Shown: positions 9,523 to 20,789 of the stretch, in pieces
Layout: each line of letters opens with the position of its first letter
How positions within the stretch are numbered: the first letter of the stretch is position 1
Assembly: GCA_020746995.1 (NCBI GenBank)
Contig: JAGPXD010000001.1
Span: 620,001 to 684,000, forward strand
Direction: 5' to 3'
DNA length: 64,000 nucleotides
From: Plectosphaerella cucumerina
Taxonomy: Eukaryota; Ascomycota; Sordariomycetes; Glomerellales; Plectosphaerellaceae
Position numbers and translations under genes: made by a program
The notes under the pieces: generated by a model
Told to the model about the DNA's origin: nothing
The model's database searches: none
The model's input: only the letters and a program-made list of their open reading frames with translations

Positions 9523-11456
9523 TCAAGGTTCCGACCCCTCACCGTGTTGCGATCGGAAGAAGGATTGAATCGCCCGGATGACAGCGAAGTGTGACTTGTA
9601 CGAGGGCGACTCCATCTGCCAGTGCTCAAGGGATCGCAACTTCCTGCGTATGGTACGACGCCACAGGGGCGGCATCTTGACATCGGAGGCGGCAGAGGCA
9701 GTCATAATGCGCATGACGACGAGTTCGTAGCGTAGCTGCAGCCAGCGGCCCTGGTGCATCAATGTCGAATGGCTCCTGCGGAGATAGCTACAGGCGTAGA
9801 ACATGCCCTCTGCAGCCAGATGCATGACGGTCAGGCTGGAACTAGAGCCATGAATTGCGGCGTACACAAAGGGTAGGTGCATGACCTTGAGCTGCATTAA
9901 ATAGGGCCCGCGCAGATGCAGGCTCCATTCGGACTCATTTGGCTGCGGAAGAACGTCGAAGCGGACGCAAGGGGGAAGGTTCTCACGCCAGGAGAGGACC
10001 TGACGCTTCAGCTCGAGAATGACGGGGACCAGCTCGTCCAGGTCGACGTCCATATCGGCGTCGGCGAGGTTTTCGAAGAAGGCAGCGACTACCTCTGCGA
10101 TCTTTTCTTTGAACAGGTGCAGGGCAATCTCGGACAGGAAGAAGCTCCAGCTGTCCTCCTCAGCGCGGGTCCAATTATCGGGGCTTGCGAGGATGAAGCG
10201 CTCCTGCGGCGGAAGGGGGTAGCCGCTGGTACTGTCGGGGGTACCAAGGGCGGGGTGGGTAAGGGGGAGCTCGGCGAAGAGTTCCCTAAGAGGTCATCAC
10301 AAGGTCAGAGGGTTGAGGGGTATTGTTCACCTTTCGGACTTGTAGCAGGCCCAAAAGAGGCTGGAGCCGACCTGGGACGTGCCCTCGAGGCGGTCGGCGC
10401 TGTGGAGTAAATTGTCAGCGGGTGCGGAGAGGGGATGTCTCGTGAGAGAGAACGCACCCGGTTGATATCAAGGTCAGCAGCCGAAGACCAGCGGTGTGAA
10501 ACATGGCCTGGGCGGCCAGTGGGTTGATGGTGAACATGTGGTAGATGCTACGAGGGTCAGCATCTCATATCCAGAGGCCCAGGATGGGAAGGCACCTACC
10601 CTGCGAGATACAGGCACTGCACGGCCAGGGAGCTCAACGTGATCATGGCCATACCCAGACGCTTCTCGGCAGCGACAAGTACGCGTGCCCCAGACGAAGG
10701 CCGGCAGCCCTTGCAACACATGGCGCGGCATCAGGAGTCAGCGAACTCGAGCGATCGGCCGCGTCAAAGTCAGGCGAGACGCATCCCAAGGCGCAGACGA
10801 GGAGGACAAGGCAGGCGCGCGGGTTAAAGAGGGCGCCGTGCTCGTAGTACTCCCGGCAGTATCCAGCGACGATGCGCCGATCGAGGAAGGGATTTTTGAT
10901 GTGGACGCGTGCGAAGAAGCGGTCGACGAGACGGTTGACCTCTACAGCTTCGGTTGATGGGGAAGCGGGGGAGGACGAGGCATTGGCCTCGAGAAGGGAA
11001 GGCGCGCGGCTCTGGACGTGAAAGGCCTCCGTCTCGTCGAGGTAGGAAAAGTCGGCTTTCTGGCGGTAGGTGAGGATGGGGTAGCGCGGGCACCGTAGAA
11101 GGCGAGGGCGCGTGATGACTGGGAGGTGAAGGCGGCTGAGGTGTCATCGGCGAATCTGCTGGTGCGCCCTCTTGCTGGCGCAGCAGCCTCAATCGTCGAA
11201 AGGCGACCGAGAATAGCGAGGCTCGTGGCATCGTAGGCGGCCTCATCATGAGCGGTGCCGTATTGGCCGTCTACGCCGAGGGTGCGGCAAGACGAGCAGA
11301 CGGGTCTTTGTTTTGTCGCAAGTTTTCATCCTCTCGCGACAAACGCGACAAGCAGTCTCTGCGCGTTGTCGTGGATGCCGTGTCCGGGGAAGCTTACGCG
11401 GGGGCTGCCCGTCATTCGTCTGGCGATGAGTCTCGGGGCGGATGGGAAGAGGTCAT
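9523..11456 (-). pseudogene. Frameshifted Zn2Cys6 fungal transcription factor
   Basis: Read 5' to 3' on the minus strand it has a binuclear zinc-cluster region (ACRVCRERMKTCDK / QRPVCSSCRTLGVDG, about 11360-11260), a linker, and a fungal transcription-factor homology domain (VNRLVDRFFARVHIKNPFLD, GTSQVGSSLFWACYKSER, then ELFAELPLTHPALGTP), ending after SFFRSQHGEGSEP. Introns with good signals occur near 10575 and 10315. Lesions: a one-base change in an A-run between CDK and QRP shifts the zinc cluster; the sixth Cys is replaced by Gly or a neighbouring residue; and a one-base deletion near 10677 breaks LGHAYFVAAEKRLGMAM. The start at 11456 (MTSSHPPRDSSPDE) is uncertain and its frame does not join cleanly. 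It was probably the pathway regulator of the adjacent GH3 and transporter genes. Confidence 0.78.
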
Positions 11457-11749
11457 TGTGGAGGGGGACTGAGGTAGGTGGTGGCCCTGGTGGTGATGAT
11501 GGGCGAGATGTCGTTCGGTACCTGAAGGTACTGTGACCGAGGGCCCGTCGGGAAATGAGCCCCGACCGGCATCTGTGAGATGACACCACGGTGTGCAGAA
11601 GCGCTGCAAACTTGAATGATGCCAGAGAATCACTACCATGAATGAATTGGTTGGTAGGTACTGGTAGCAGTTGCTGAGCATTGGAATCAACTCATTTCGC
11701 ATTTTTGTCGGCAATATCTGAACACGTGCCGGATTTATCTACAACAACT

Positions 11750-11856
11750 GGCGAGGTGGCCGAGTGGTTAAGGCGACAGACTAGAATTGACTGTCCCAGA
11801 CTATTCTACGCCATCTGTTGGGTTCGCCCGCGTAGGTTCAAATCCTGCCCTCGTCG
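11750..11856 (+). tRNA. tRNA-Ser (anticodon AGA) with a 26-nt intron
   Basis: The acceptor stem GGCGAGG pairs with CCTCGTC (one G:U pair). The D arm, the anticodon loop CTAGAA-A with anticodon AGA at 11783-11785, a long variable arm (TGGGTTCGCCCGC, class II as expected for serine), and T arm GTAGG-TTCAAAT-CCTGC are all present. The canonical intron after position 37 is 11787-11812. The A box and B box (GGTTCAAATCC) fit RNA polymerase III promoters. The discriminator base is G at 11856. It decodes UCU (and UCC/UCA by inosine). Confidence 0.93.
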
Positions 11857-11876
11857 CGGATAATAATCAAGACGCG

Positions 11877-11901
11877 CCCGGCTCAGCCGGGTCCAATTTT
11901 T
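11877..11901 (+). terminator. Hairpin and T5 run after tRNA-Ser
   Basis: A 7-bp stem (CCCGGCT / AGCCGGG) is followed by TCCAA and five T residues at 11897-11901. The T-run is the probable Pol III termination signal of the tRNA gene; whether the stem has a role is unknown. Confidence 0.5.
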
Positions 11902-13007
11902 GCACTTTCGTCGTCACCCCAACGATCACCGTCGCTTTCAAGGACAGCTCATGTCCTTGACACCAATTCCCCTCCATCGTAGCTCATTCTCAGATGTCTC
12001 CATTTAGCATCTCCTGTTCGAGAACCCCGTCCTGGCGCAATCGGGTCTCCCTTAGGGATGGCCCTCCCGGAGACTTCCCGACCACGGCACCTTCCTCTAC
12101 GGCTCCTCCGACATTCAAAATCTCCCGCGTTTCTACTTCCGGAATCCACCTCGAGTCATCCTGAAAAGTGCTTTCTCGTCAGTGTAGATGGCCTCAGTCG
12201 GGGCGCCCGCGAGGTAAGCTCTGCTCTCGGCATGGTCGCCTCCAGTTTGACCTCGACCAGCCATCCCTATTTCGAGCCTGTCAATTAATTCACTTGCGAC
12301 TTTACCAGACTACTAGATCTCCCCCGGCAATGACTTCATCGACTTCCCCGCGCGATGCTGCCCTGGATGGTCCCGATTCAGCCACCCTCAACGTGATGGC
12401 GTCGAGCCGCGCGACGCCGCCTCTCATGGTTCTGACGGGCTTGCAACGGGCCGCCTGGCAGCGCCTTATCGGCCGGGAAGGGAATGGAGGCAGTCAGTCA
12501 GTCACGAGTGCACGAGATGCTGTCTGTCGCAGCTTCCTCCATGTCTCGTGGGGTTGACGAACCGGCAGAATACAGGCATCCGCAGGGAGACCGCAGGGAG
12601 GCACAACCCCACGAGCGACTTCCCGACCCGCGCCACGAGTCTGGCCTTGGCTGCACGGACGACCGATGACAGAGGGGCGCCGCCTTGTCCCTGAGAGTCA
12701 CCACAAACCCACTCAGTTGCCTTTGCCATGGCGGCCTGCTTCGACTCCACTGCGCGTCCTCGCTGGAAGACCCCCAAGGGCCGACGTCAGGAATGTGAAC
12801 CAATCTCACAGAGTTCCACACCATGACTCTTCCCGCTAGGCCGACTGCTCCCGAGAGCGGCCTTCCCCTGGCGGAGAGCATGCCTCTGGTCGCGGTTGGA
12901 ACGGGCAACCACAGCCAGAAGTCGCCGAGAACCACGGACACTGCCGTCAGTCAGGCCCCAGGCACGCGTCGGCCGCTCCGTTCGTCCTGATCGCAGACAC
13001 TCCGCCA
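11902..13007. other. Intergenic region, no gene supported
   Basis: Short open frames such as one starting ATGACTTCATCGACTTCC near 12330 have no family features and no plausible continuation. I treat this stretch as spacer and promoter DNA for the flavoprotein gene that follows. Confidence 0.45.
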
Positions 13008-13013
13008 TATATA
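13008..13013 (+). promoter_or_regulatory. Candidate TATA box of flavoprotein gene
   Basis: TATATA lies 71 nt upstream of the ATG at 13084, a normal distance for a fungal core promoter. Confidence 0.5.
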
Positions 13014-13083
13014 CCAGAGATGCCACCCCTCCCTTGGCCAGGAGCAACCGCACGCCTTGCCCTTGGGAGATTAACCGCCTAAA

Positions 13084-14418
13084 ATGCTGTTCCGGAAGAC
13101 CTTCCTGCTGTCCCTGCTCGCCTCGGTCCTTGGAGCGCCTCTTGAGATCCGCGAGGACGAGATATACGATGCCGTCATCGTTGGCGGCGGCCCCTCGGGC
13201 CTCGCCGCCCTGAGCGCCCTCGCCCGCGTCAGGCGAAAGGTCATTCTTCTCGACTCGGCCGACTACCGCAACGCAGCCACCAGGGTCATGCACGACGTTC
13301 TCGGCTTCGACGGTACGGCCCTCTCCCATTTCCTCGCATGTTTGCCCCGCTGACATCCCCAGGCGTGACACCCGCATACTACCGCTACGTCGCCCGTCAG
13401 CAGATCGCCTTCTACAACACAATATCCATGCGTAACGGCACCGTCTCCAAGATCGAGCCCAAGGGCACCCCCGACCGCTCCCTCTTCGCCGTCACCGCAA
13501 ACTTTCTCCCCGACGACGGCGTCCGCACCGTCCTCGCCCGCAAGGTCGTCCTCGGCACCGGTATGCGCGACATCGTCCCCACGGGCACCCCCGGCGTCCT
13601 CGAGGCCTGGGGCAAGGGCATCTACTGGTGCCCCTGGTGCGACGGCCACGAGCACGCCGACCAGCCCCTCGGCCTCTTCGGTTCCCTCGAGAAGATCCCC
13701 TCCCTCGTCCGCGAGATCCTCACACTCAACAAGGACATCATCGCCTTCACAAACGGCACCAACACGGCAGAGACGCGCGCCAAGGCCGAGGATGACTTCC
13801 CTCAGTGGCAGCGGTATCTGCGCATCCACAATGTTACCGTCAACGATAACCCTCTCAGCGCCCTTGTCCGCCTGCGCAACGGCACCGATGGCACGGAGGA
13901 CCCGTCGCTCCCCTCGGTGACGGACCATGACCTCTTCCGCGTCGAGTTTGCCGGTGGTGCGAAGCCCATCGAGCGCGCTGCTTTCCTTGTCAGCTGGCCC
14001 GTCGTCCAGGCCTCATCTCTCGGTACCGACACGGGCGTTTGGCAGTGGGGGCAGAAGCTCGCTGTGAACCAGACCGACGGGCACATGACCAACGTGCCTG
14101 GTCTTTACGCCGTCGGCGACGCAAACTCGGACAACTCGACAAACGTCCCGCATGCCCTGTACAGTGGCAAATCGGCAGGCGTTTACCTGCACAGTGAGTG
14201 CCTCCCCCTCTCTCGTTGATCCTCGACATGGCTGACAGAATGTAGTGGCCCTCCAGAAGGAAGACGCCCTCGCCGAACTCGCCAAGGCCGATGCCGAGGG
14301 CGACAGCAAACGCAAGCGAGACCTTGAGAAGCGCGAGTTCCTCAGCGCCCGGGACATTTGGGACATTGTCAATGGAAACCCCGGCGAGCCGCTCTGGGCC
14401 GGCCTCTACCAAGACTAA
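13084..14418 (+). CDS. Secreted FAD-dependent, thioredoxin-reductase-like oxidoreductase
   Basis: Three exons (13084-13312, 13363-14193, 14246-14418) joined by introns of 50 and 52 nt give 410 residues. Residues 1-17 (LLSLLASVLG core) form a signal peptide. The FAD-binding Rossmann motif is VIVGGGPSGLAAL near residues 28-40. A redox CPWC motif lies at residues 166-169 in WCPWCDGHE, as in thioredoxin reductases and the fungal dithiol oxidases of the GliT type. The second FAD signature YAVGDANSD is near residue 320. Several NxS/T sites fit secretion. The last ~58 residues are charged (KRKRDLEKREF) and unlike classical thioredoxin reductases. Likely reaction: FAD-linked oxidation or reduction of a disulfide in the secretory route or outside the cell; the substrate is unknown. 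A cytosolic thioredoxin reductase is unlikely because of the signal peptide. Confidence 0.85.
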
Positions 14419-14804
14419 AGTCTGAGGGAATGAGGACGATGGGTAGCGATGCACATTACGATTGTTATAATGACCGGCAGCCAAGAGCGAGCAGTCTTTT
14501 CAGACGTACAAACTTGTTTAGAATGAGAAATGACAATGTCGATGAATTGTGTCGATTTGAGGCCTGAGGTGTCGTAGGACTGCCGGGGCAGCGTCGGGTC
14601 TAACCGGGATGGCTTCATGTCAAGTGACCTCTCAATTCAAGGACCCAGGTCAGCCACAACCAGACGCGGCAGCGCGCCGGACGGGCCCGGATAGCGAGGA
14701 GTCATTTATGACGAGACAAATTGATCCTGGAGCATAAAGATAGCAGCAATGCGCTTCAGGTGCCTCCCAGCCATGGAACTCGTACTTCAACCCTCATACC
14801 CAGC

Positions 14805-15619
14805 ATGAATAACCTGCCCTCATCACGACTCGTCGCCGCAAGCGCCGTCGCCGTTCCGGCGCTCCTCTTGGCAAGACACCTCTACAACGTCTACGCCGCC
14901 ACAGCCCCGGTGCCATGGCGTAGCATCACCGAGGTCCGCAGCATGCCCGACACCCTTCGCGACTCGACCACCGTCAGCACCCTCATAAATCCCAAAGGGC
15001 ACACCTCTCTCGACGACACTCGGTTCATCGAAGTACCTCTTCCAGAGGCTGCAGCGCATCTGAAAGACGAGGCCATCCTCGCCGCTCTGCTTCGAGGCTT
15101 CTTCGGCGGCCATGTCTTCGCCCCAGAGCGAACACTGCTGAGGCTCGCCGGAATGGAATTGACGAACTACACAAGTAGGCAAAGCCATCACCCTATAAAA
15201 GACAAATGCTGACCCCAGCAGCACTTGAGAAGTCCTCCCTGCCGCCAACACTTTGGGACCCCAAGCGTCTCGACGGTGATACCCTTCCCCCGCTGAACAC
15301 ACTCCTCTTCGGCGTCTTCCAAGTCACACACATCGAGCTCGGCACGTCATCATCCCAGCACTCCTCAAGCACCCTCGACTTGGCCTTTGGCTCGAACAAG
15401 AGCGAGTTCGCGGGTGTGCACCGCTTCGCAATCCTCCGCGACGGTGAGAAACCCGGCGTCATTCGCGTTGCGCTAGAGCACACTTCGTGCAACCCGACGG
15501 TGAACAAGCCACTGAAGCCAGACTTCATGATCCCGTTGCACAACTTCTACGCCATGTGGCTGTTCAGGGAGAGCGTGACAGAGCTCATGCAGAGGATCGA
15601 GGCCGAGGAGAGGCATTGA
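14805..15619 (+). CDS. Hypothetical protein with one N-terminal membrane segment
   Basis: Two exons (14805-15174 and 15222-15619) with a 47-nt intron (GTAGGC..CAG, TGCTGAC branch) give 255 residues. Residues ~9-27 (AASAVAVPALLLARHLY) form a single hydrophobic segment that could be an uncleaved anchor. The rest is soluble and well mixed, ending FYAMWLFRESVTELMQRIEA. An upstream in-frame ATG at 14721 would add 28 residues and bury the anchor; I prefer the shorter form. I do not recognise the family. It converges with the coiled-coil gene on the other strand, and a hairpin overlaps its stop codon. Confidence 0.72.
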
Positions 15620-15654
15620 AAGGTTGGAAGGTGGGGACTTTCCTACCTTTCAAT
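15615..15654. repeat. Hairpin overlapping the stop codon
   Basis: The 15-nt arms ATTGAAAGGTTGGAA (15615-15629) and TTCCTACCTTTCAAT (15640-15654) pair with a single mismatch around a 10-nt loop. The left arm contains the TGA stop of the preceding gene. It could act in 3'-end formation between two convergent genes. Confidence 0.7.
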
Positions 15655-16029
15655 ACCTCAGGCCCAAGCTTAGATCATAGATATTCTCGAGGTCTGAATC
15701 AGTCCGTAGTCAGGGCTCTTGCTTCACTGGGGCACATCAAATCAGAGCATGTATGATAGATGGATGAATCATTGCATCAGCGTCAGTTCGTGGCGGCCAT
15801 CTAAACAGGAAGGAAGGCCACTTTGCTAAACTCCAGATCATAACAAGCCATGAGGTCGTAAAACAGACATGAGGTCGTCAAGGCCATCCTGGCCATCAGA
15901 GGTTGCGAGCCATGCGCGAAAACCGAACGCCTTCGTTCCGGCTCCTGCCGTGAACGCTCAAACATAAAAAAACACGCTCCTTCCCGCAGAATCTGCTGCC
16001 TTGAAGCACCTCGCAGCACCTGCCGATTA

Positions 16030-17225
16030 CTAGGTCTGGCCGGTGGTGGAGGCGCTCTCGCCCCAATCAACCTCCTCATCGTCGTCCTCGGGCGGGAGGC
16101 GGCCCGAAACGCTGCTGCCCGCGTTGGTGCGGGTGCTGAGGCCGCTGAACTCGGAAAGAGCCGAGTTGGAGGCGACGGAGGCAACCGACCGCTCGCGGGC
16201 GATGAACGGGCGCTGGCGGAAGTTGGCGACCGAGTTGACAGCGGTCGCCTCGGAGCTGCCTCCGGAGAGGACGCTGGCGCTGACGGTGGTGCTGCCGCTG
16301 TCGCTGCGCCTGCGCTCGCGCAGCTGCCGCTCCAGGTCACGGATACGTTGCTTGAGTACCTCGTTTTCCTGGAGGGCAGCGTCGAGAAGCTCGCGGTTAT
16401 GGATTGTCTCCTCGTAACGTGTCGTACCGGACATCAGGCCTGGCGAGAGCTGGTCCTGGCTTTGGCTCTGGCCTTGGCTGCTTGTGCTGCGGTTCGAGCC
16501 CTGGAAGTAGTTGCCTGAGGCGACGTGATCCCAAGACGGGGAGGTACCCAAGGCGCGCTGAGCGGTTGTGAGGCCAGTGGACCCTGAAGTGGCAGCATTG
16601 CTGCGAATACTTCGGATGCTGGTGCTGGACGATGTCCGGTTGTGACGGCGGGAGGCGCCTGAGGGGATGGAGAATCCACCAGACATGAGGCCGCTATCGG
16701 AAGGGTTCGGATGCTCAAGAGGGGTATTGCCCGAGGTCGAGGAGGTATTCGAAACGGTGGATGCATTGTTGGCAGCACGGAGGAGCTGGAGCTCACGAGT
16801 CAAGCGGTTGACCTGGAGGACAGAAGTTAGCGGCTGAGGTTGAAAGAAGAACGAGAGGAAGTTGGACTGACCACAGCCTCCTGTTCCTTCTCCAGTTGGA
16901 TGTGAAGCTCGGCAGCAGTAAGGGCGCGAGGATGACGGATAGGACCAGGGCCAGCAACAACGCTGGTGTCACGGTCACGGTCTGAGCCGGGAGTCGGGAT
17001 GAAGGGGGATGGCTGGGAAGCTTCTGAAGTGCGGCGCGACTGATTGACTGTGCTCTGGTTCGAGGGGAGAATGTGAATCGAGGCATCGGCGGCCGATGTC
17101 TGGGTGCTTGACAGACGTCGCGGGTTGGTCTGGAGATGAGGGGGCAGAGTGGCCTGACTGTTTGACTGCCGTCGCGAGCCAGCCACGGGATGAGGTGAAG
17201 CGGGGACTGAATTGAGGTCTGGCAT
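16030..17225 (-). CDS. Serine-rich coiled-coil protein, function unknown
   Basis: Two exons on the minus strand, 17225-16872 and 16812-16030, joined by a 59-nt intron (GTCAGT..CAG, CTAAC branch), give 378 residues. The first ~90 residues are Ser/Thr/Pro-rich and disordered. A first coiled coil spans the exon junction (AELHIQLEKEQEAV joined to VNRLTRELQLLR, about residues 100-130). After a long Ser-rich stretch comes a second heptad region (LDAALQENEVLKQRIRDLER, about residues 250-285) followed by RRRSDS. The C-terminus is acidic (PPEDDDEEVDWGES). No catalytic or membrane features are seen. It may be a scaffold or cytoskeletal adaptor; this is inference only. Upstream frame sequence with a possible earlier ATG exists (17336), but MPDLNSVPASP is the more natural start. 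Confidence 0.8.
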
Positions 17226-19753
17226 CTTGGTTATCGCTGAGGAGGACAACGCTGGTGATGTGCGATAGAGGCAATGCGCCTGGTGGTGTGTTGCCGAGGG
17301 AAGCTCTTCGAGAGTGGGAAGAGGAGCTGGGAACAAAGGGAGAATGAGGACTGCCGGCAGAAAGTATCAGAGAAGAGTGAAAGGTCTTCTCAAGCCATCC
17401 TTCGCATTGAGGACTTTGATCTGTTCGGGGCTCGGAGTTGTTGACGGCGGTGGGAGTTTGTTGATGGCCTCGTTTGTTGCTATCGTACAATGGAGGGTGA
17501 CGAGTGTTAACCCCACCTACAAACAGACGCGACCCTGACGCCAGATGCTCCCGTGATGGGGCTCGTATCGATATGCTCGGTCGCATATCTAACCGAGATC
17601 ACGTGGTGATAGTCACACCCATCACGTAAGCCGGCTTTGGAGTCACGTGCTGTCTGCCCAGTAGGCAAAAGGCCCGTGCTCACATCAGGTCATTCTCGAC
17701 TTCAGACAACAACCCCAAGCTTTGGCCAAACATGCCCAGACCTGCACGAGAAAGCTTCCCCCTTTGGTTCTTATGTCAAGCTCTCTAGGCTCGGCGCCAC
17801 GGTTCTCTAGCACTTGCAGATGCTCCTCCCACCACCAGGCTCGCCCCTCTTGCTAACACAGACCTCTAGCACACCGACTTCACGCAAGCAAGCCACCCTC
17901 CTCCACATCTGCAGCTCCCGCAAATAGAAAGCCTCAGACGAAACGCCTCTCCTTGGTCATTCGTGTTCTCGCCTCATCGTCGCAATGGCGTCCTGGGCAG
18001 ACAGGATTGCTGCTCCTACTGCCTCATCTAGCCACCGTTTTGAACTGTGGCTGTGCTCCCAACTGCCCCGGTATCTGCATCACGCCCCTAAGCCCCTGTC
18101 GTGGACCACCTCCACCTCACCGTTGCATCGACACCCTGGTCACTCCCGGTGCAAAGACTCCGGACACCCCTGTCAGGGCGACGATCGGCGAGGTCTCGAC
18201 TCTTGGCCTGGGCCTTTTCCGCCAGCGAGGCATTTGAGCGGTTTTACGACGCAATGACGGCACCTTGACAGCACCTGGGCCGTCTTCTTCAGGGGAAACA
18301 CGCTGAAGAAGCGTGCCACAGTCGCTGCCGACCGTGGGTGACTTCAGGGCGACAAGCACGCCGCTGGGATGAGGTCAAGTCAAGCAGCGTCGTACCCGTG
18401 GGCCGTCCGTGGCTCGTGGTACAGACCCAAGAGTAATATCCCGGCACGCATTATTGTCCCTCCCCCCGTCCTCCCGCCGCGGGCACCCGCTTCCAGTGCG
18501 ACGACAGATCACGCCAATGGATAACTGCTGTGTCACACCCCGGACATGGGTATTACAGAGTCCGAACCCGAAAGAGCATCAACCGCCGCCATCTTCCCCC
18601 GGGGCAGAGGACTCGACCTGTGGCCATCCGCTGTCAGCCTGTAAGGTCCCGCTGATCGGATTTCGGCACACAGCTTGGGCGCGCGAAACAGGTTTTCGAG
18701 CGCTCATCTCCGCTGTGGGCATCCGTATGCGGCTGAACGGCCGTGGCGGCAGCTCACTTGCATCCGACGACGGTGTCAGGCGACAGCACTGTTGCAGCCC
18801 TGGGGAGGCATTCTGCCTGCCGGGGAGTGCCTGTTGCCATGGGCAAACGCATCGCCCTCGGTCTCGGACTTCACTGGGCTGGCCGCAGGGACGCCAGAAC
18901 GGCGACGTGCTGGCGGTCAGCGTTCTGGCCCCTGTAGTCCCCTAGCACTCATCACTGTTGACTCGCTGATCATCATGGGCTCCAGTGGTTGAAGATGTCA
19001 AGACGGTGAAATTACAGAAGCACCTGAGAACGCCCCGCCATCGGCGCCTGCTGTCACAATGCTTCGGAAACGAGGTACATGTGGCTTGCAGCATCGACAG
19101 AAACCAGTATCCCAAACACCCATCTTTCGTACAGAACAAAGAAAATTCGTGTCGCTTCCTGGTGAAGCAAGTCTTGAAAACTGACAACGATATGCAACGC
19201 TTGGACCCAACAACTTCGTCTCCCAAGGTTTTCGCTCCTCCGAAAAAGCCGACCTGTGGTGGTGATTTAATCCATGTCGCTGTTGAACCGTTAGCCTTGA
19301 CCGCCAAAGACAGCAAGAGTGAAGAAAAACGGAATGCTTCGGACAGGGGGGGGGTTGGGGGAGCAGGGGTGGCTGGCCGAGGGATGGCGATCGAATCGAG
19401 CAGCGAGTGCGTCCCCGCAAAGCGTTGCTGCACGAAAACCTGCAACGAGCATGACCGTCGCTAGCGGCCGCCGTTGAGGGGGACATGACGCCGCAAGTGC
19501 GGTTTCGGCCCTGTTGACAGCTCGCTGGCGGTACGCTAGGAAGATGCACCACGCGGCGATGTGCCACCCTCCAGGCGTCGCGGACGGTACCGCGGACCAT
19601 CCCGGGAAAGCCGGCCATCGCCCATCCCACCCTCCCTCGGAAAGAAACCTGGCTAGCGCCAAGGCTAGCTCTTTCGCCAAAATAGGGGGCGGGAAAAGGC
19701 CCCGAGAAGCAGAACGACGACAAAGAGAAAAAGGAAAACGGTGAAGGTAGAAC
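17226..19753. other. Intergenic region, no gene supported
   Basis: A 2.5-kb spacer. Open frames at 17953-18257, 18409-18992 and 18942-19723 overlap on both strands, have Arg/Pro/Ser-rich random-looking content and show no consistent splice pattern. The right end is 3'-flanking DNA of the minus-strand KPEEK gene. Part of this region may hold non-coding transcripts or promoter elements; I cannot define any. Confidence 0.45.
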
Positions 19754-19886
19754 TTACAGCAGAGAGAGCGTGAGATCGCCGTGGATCTTCGCCTTGAGCT
19801 CGATCTGCACCTCGAGGTTGAGGTCCAGCCTCAGCTTGAGGGGGTCCTTGCCGCCGCCGCCGCCCTGCTGTTGCTGCTGCATCTGT

Positions 19887-19918
<32 letters not shown>

Positions 19919-20789
19919 CTGCATCTGCATCTGCTGCTGGCGCTGGTACTGGTCATCCTCCCATGGCTTGCGCTGCATGGTGCGCGGGACGTTGCCGGTC
20001 TTCTGGCCCTGCTTGCCGGTCGTGTAGTTGTCTTCCTCCTCCTCGTCCGTGTAGTCGTCGTCGTCGTATTCGTCCGAGTAATAGTCGTCGTCCTCCATAT
20101 CGTACTCGTCGGAGTATTCATCGTCGTCGTACTCCTCCTCATCCTCCTTCTGGGGCGGCGGGGGCGGCTGCTTGGCCTTGTTGGCCTTCTTCTCTGGCTT
20201 GGCCTCCTCCTTGGCCTCCTGGGGTTTCGGCACCTCCTTCTCCTGAGGCTTCTCCTCAGGCTTCGACTCGGCCTTTTCCTCGGGCTTCGATTCGGGCTTC
20301 TCTTCAGGCTTCGACTCGGGTGTCTCCTCAGGCTTGTCCTCAGACTTGGGCTCGAGCTTGTCGTCTGGCTTCGATTCGGGCTTGGGCTCGGGCCTCTTCT
20401 CCTCCTCCTTCTTCTCCAGGGGCTTCTCCTCAGAGGCAGGCTCGGGCTTCTTTTCTTCAGACTTAGGCTCAGGCTTCTTCTCCTCAGGCTTTGGTGTTTC
20501 GGGCTTCTTCTCTTCGGGCTTGGGCTCGGGCTTCTTCTCCTCCGGCCTAGGCTCAGGCTTCTTCTCTTCGGCCTTGGGCTCCGGCTTCTTTTCTGCGGGC
20601 TTCGCTTCGGGCTTCTTCTCCGCAGGCTTGGGCTCGGCCTTCTTCTCCGCAGGCTTAGACTGCTCAGGCTTCTTTGCCTCGGGCTTCTGCTCAGGGGATG
20701 CCGCCTGGGGCTTCTGATCCTGAAGGATATGTCAGTCCCGGCCAGCATGTGGCCCTGCACTCCTTGCTTACCTTGTCGGTAGGAGCCAT
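19754..20789 (-). CDS. Low-complexity KPEEK-repeat, acidic and polyQ protein with conserved C-terminal module
   Basis: Two exons (20789-20772 and 20719-19754) with a 52-nt intron (GTAAGC..CAG) give 327 residues. After MAPTDK the chain is a long run of degenerate KPEEK/KPEPK repeats (to about residue 190), then an acidic Asp/Glu/Tyr-rich block (YDDDEYSDEYDMEDDDYYSD type), a basic patch, an almost pure polyglutamine tract encoded by CAG/CAA codons (about residues 270-292), a Gly run, and a final ~30-residue conserved segment (LKLRLDLNLEVQIELKAK, then IHGDLTLSLL). That tail is nearly the same as in the small protein at 22754-23140. No signal peptide or membrane helix. Probably an intrinsically disordered structural or stress protein; function unknown. 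Confidence 0.82.
19858..19935. repeat. CAG/CTG repeat encoding polyglutamine
   Basis: An imperfect CTG/TTG (plus strand) run within the KPEEK gene encodes the polyQ/M tract on the minus strand. It is interrupted by CAT (Met codons on the coding strand), which may stabilise its length. Confidence 0.85.

Noticed and set aside
18409..18992. 178- and 105-residue frames in the spacer left of the KPEEK gene
   Set aside because: Mutually overlapping frames with Arg/Pro/Ser bias and no conserved features.
19781..20782. 333-residue Leu-rich plus-strand frame, seemingly many membrane helices
   Set aside because: It is the antisense of the KPEEK/polyQ repeat; the leucines come from CTC/CTT complements of GAG/AAG codons.
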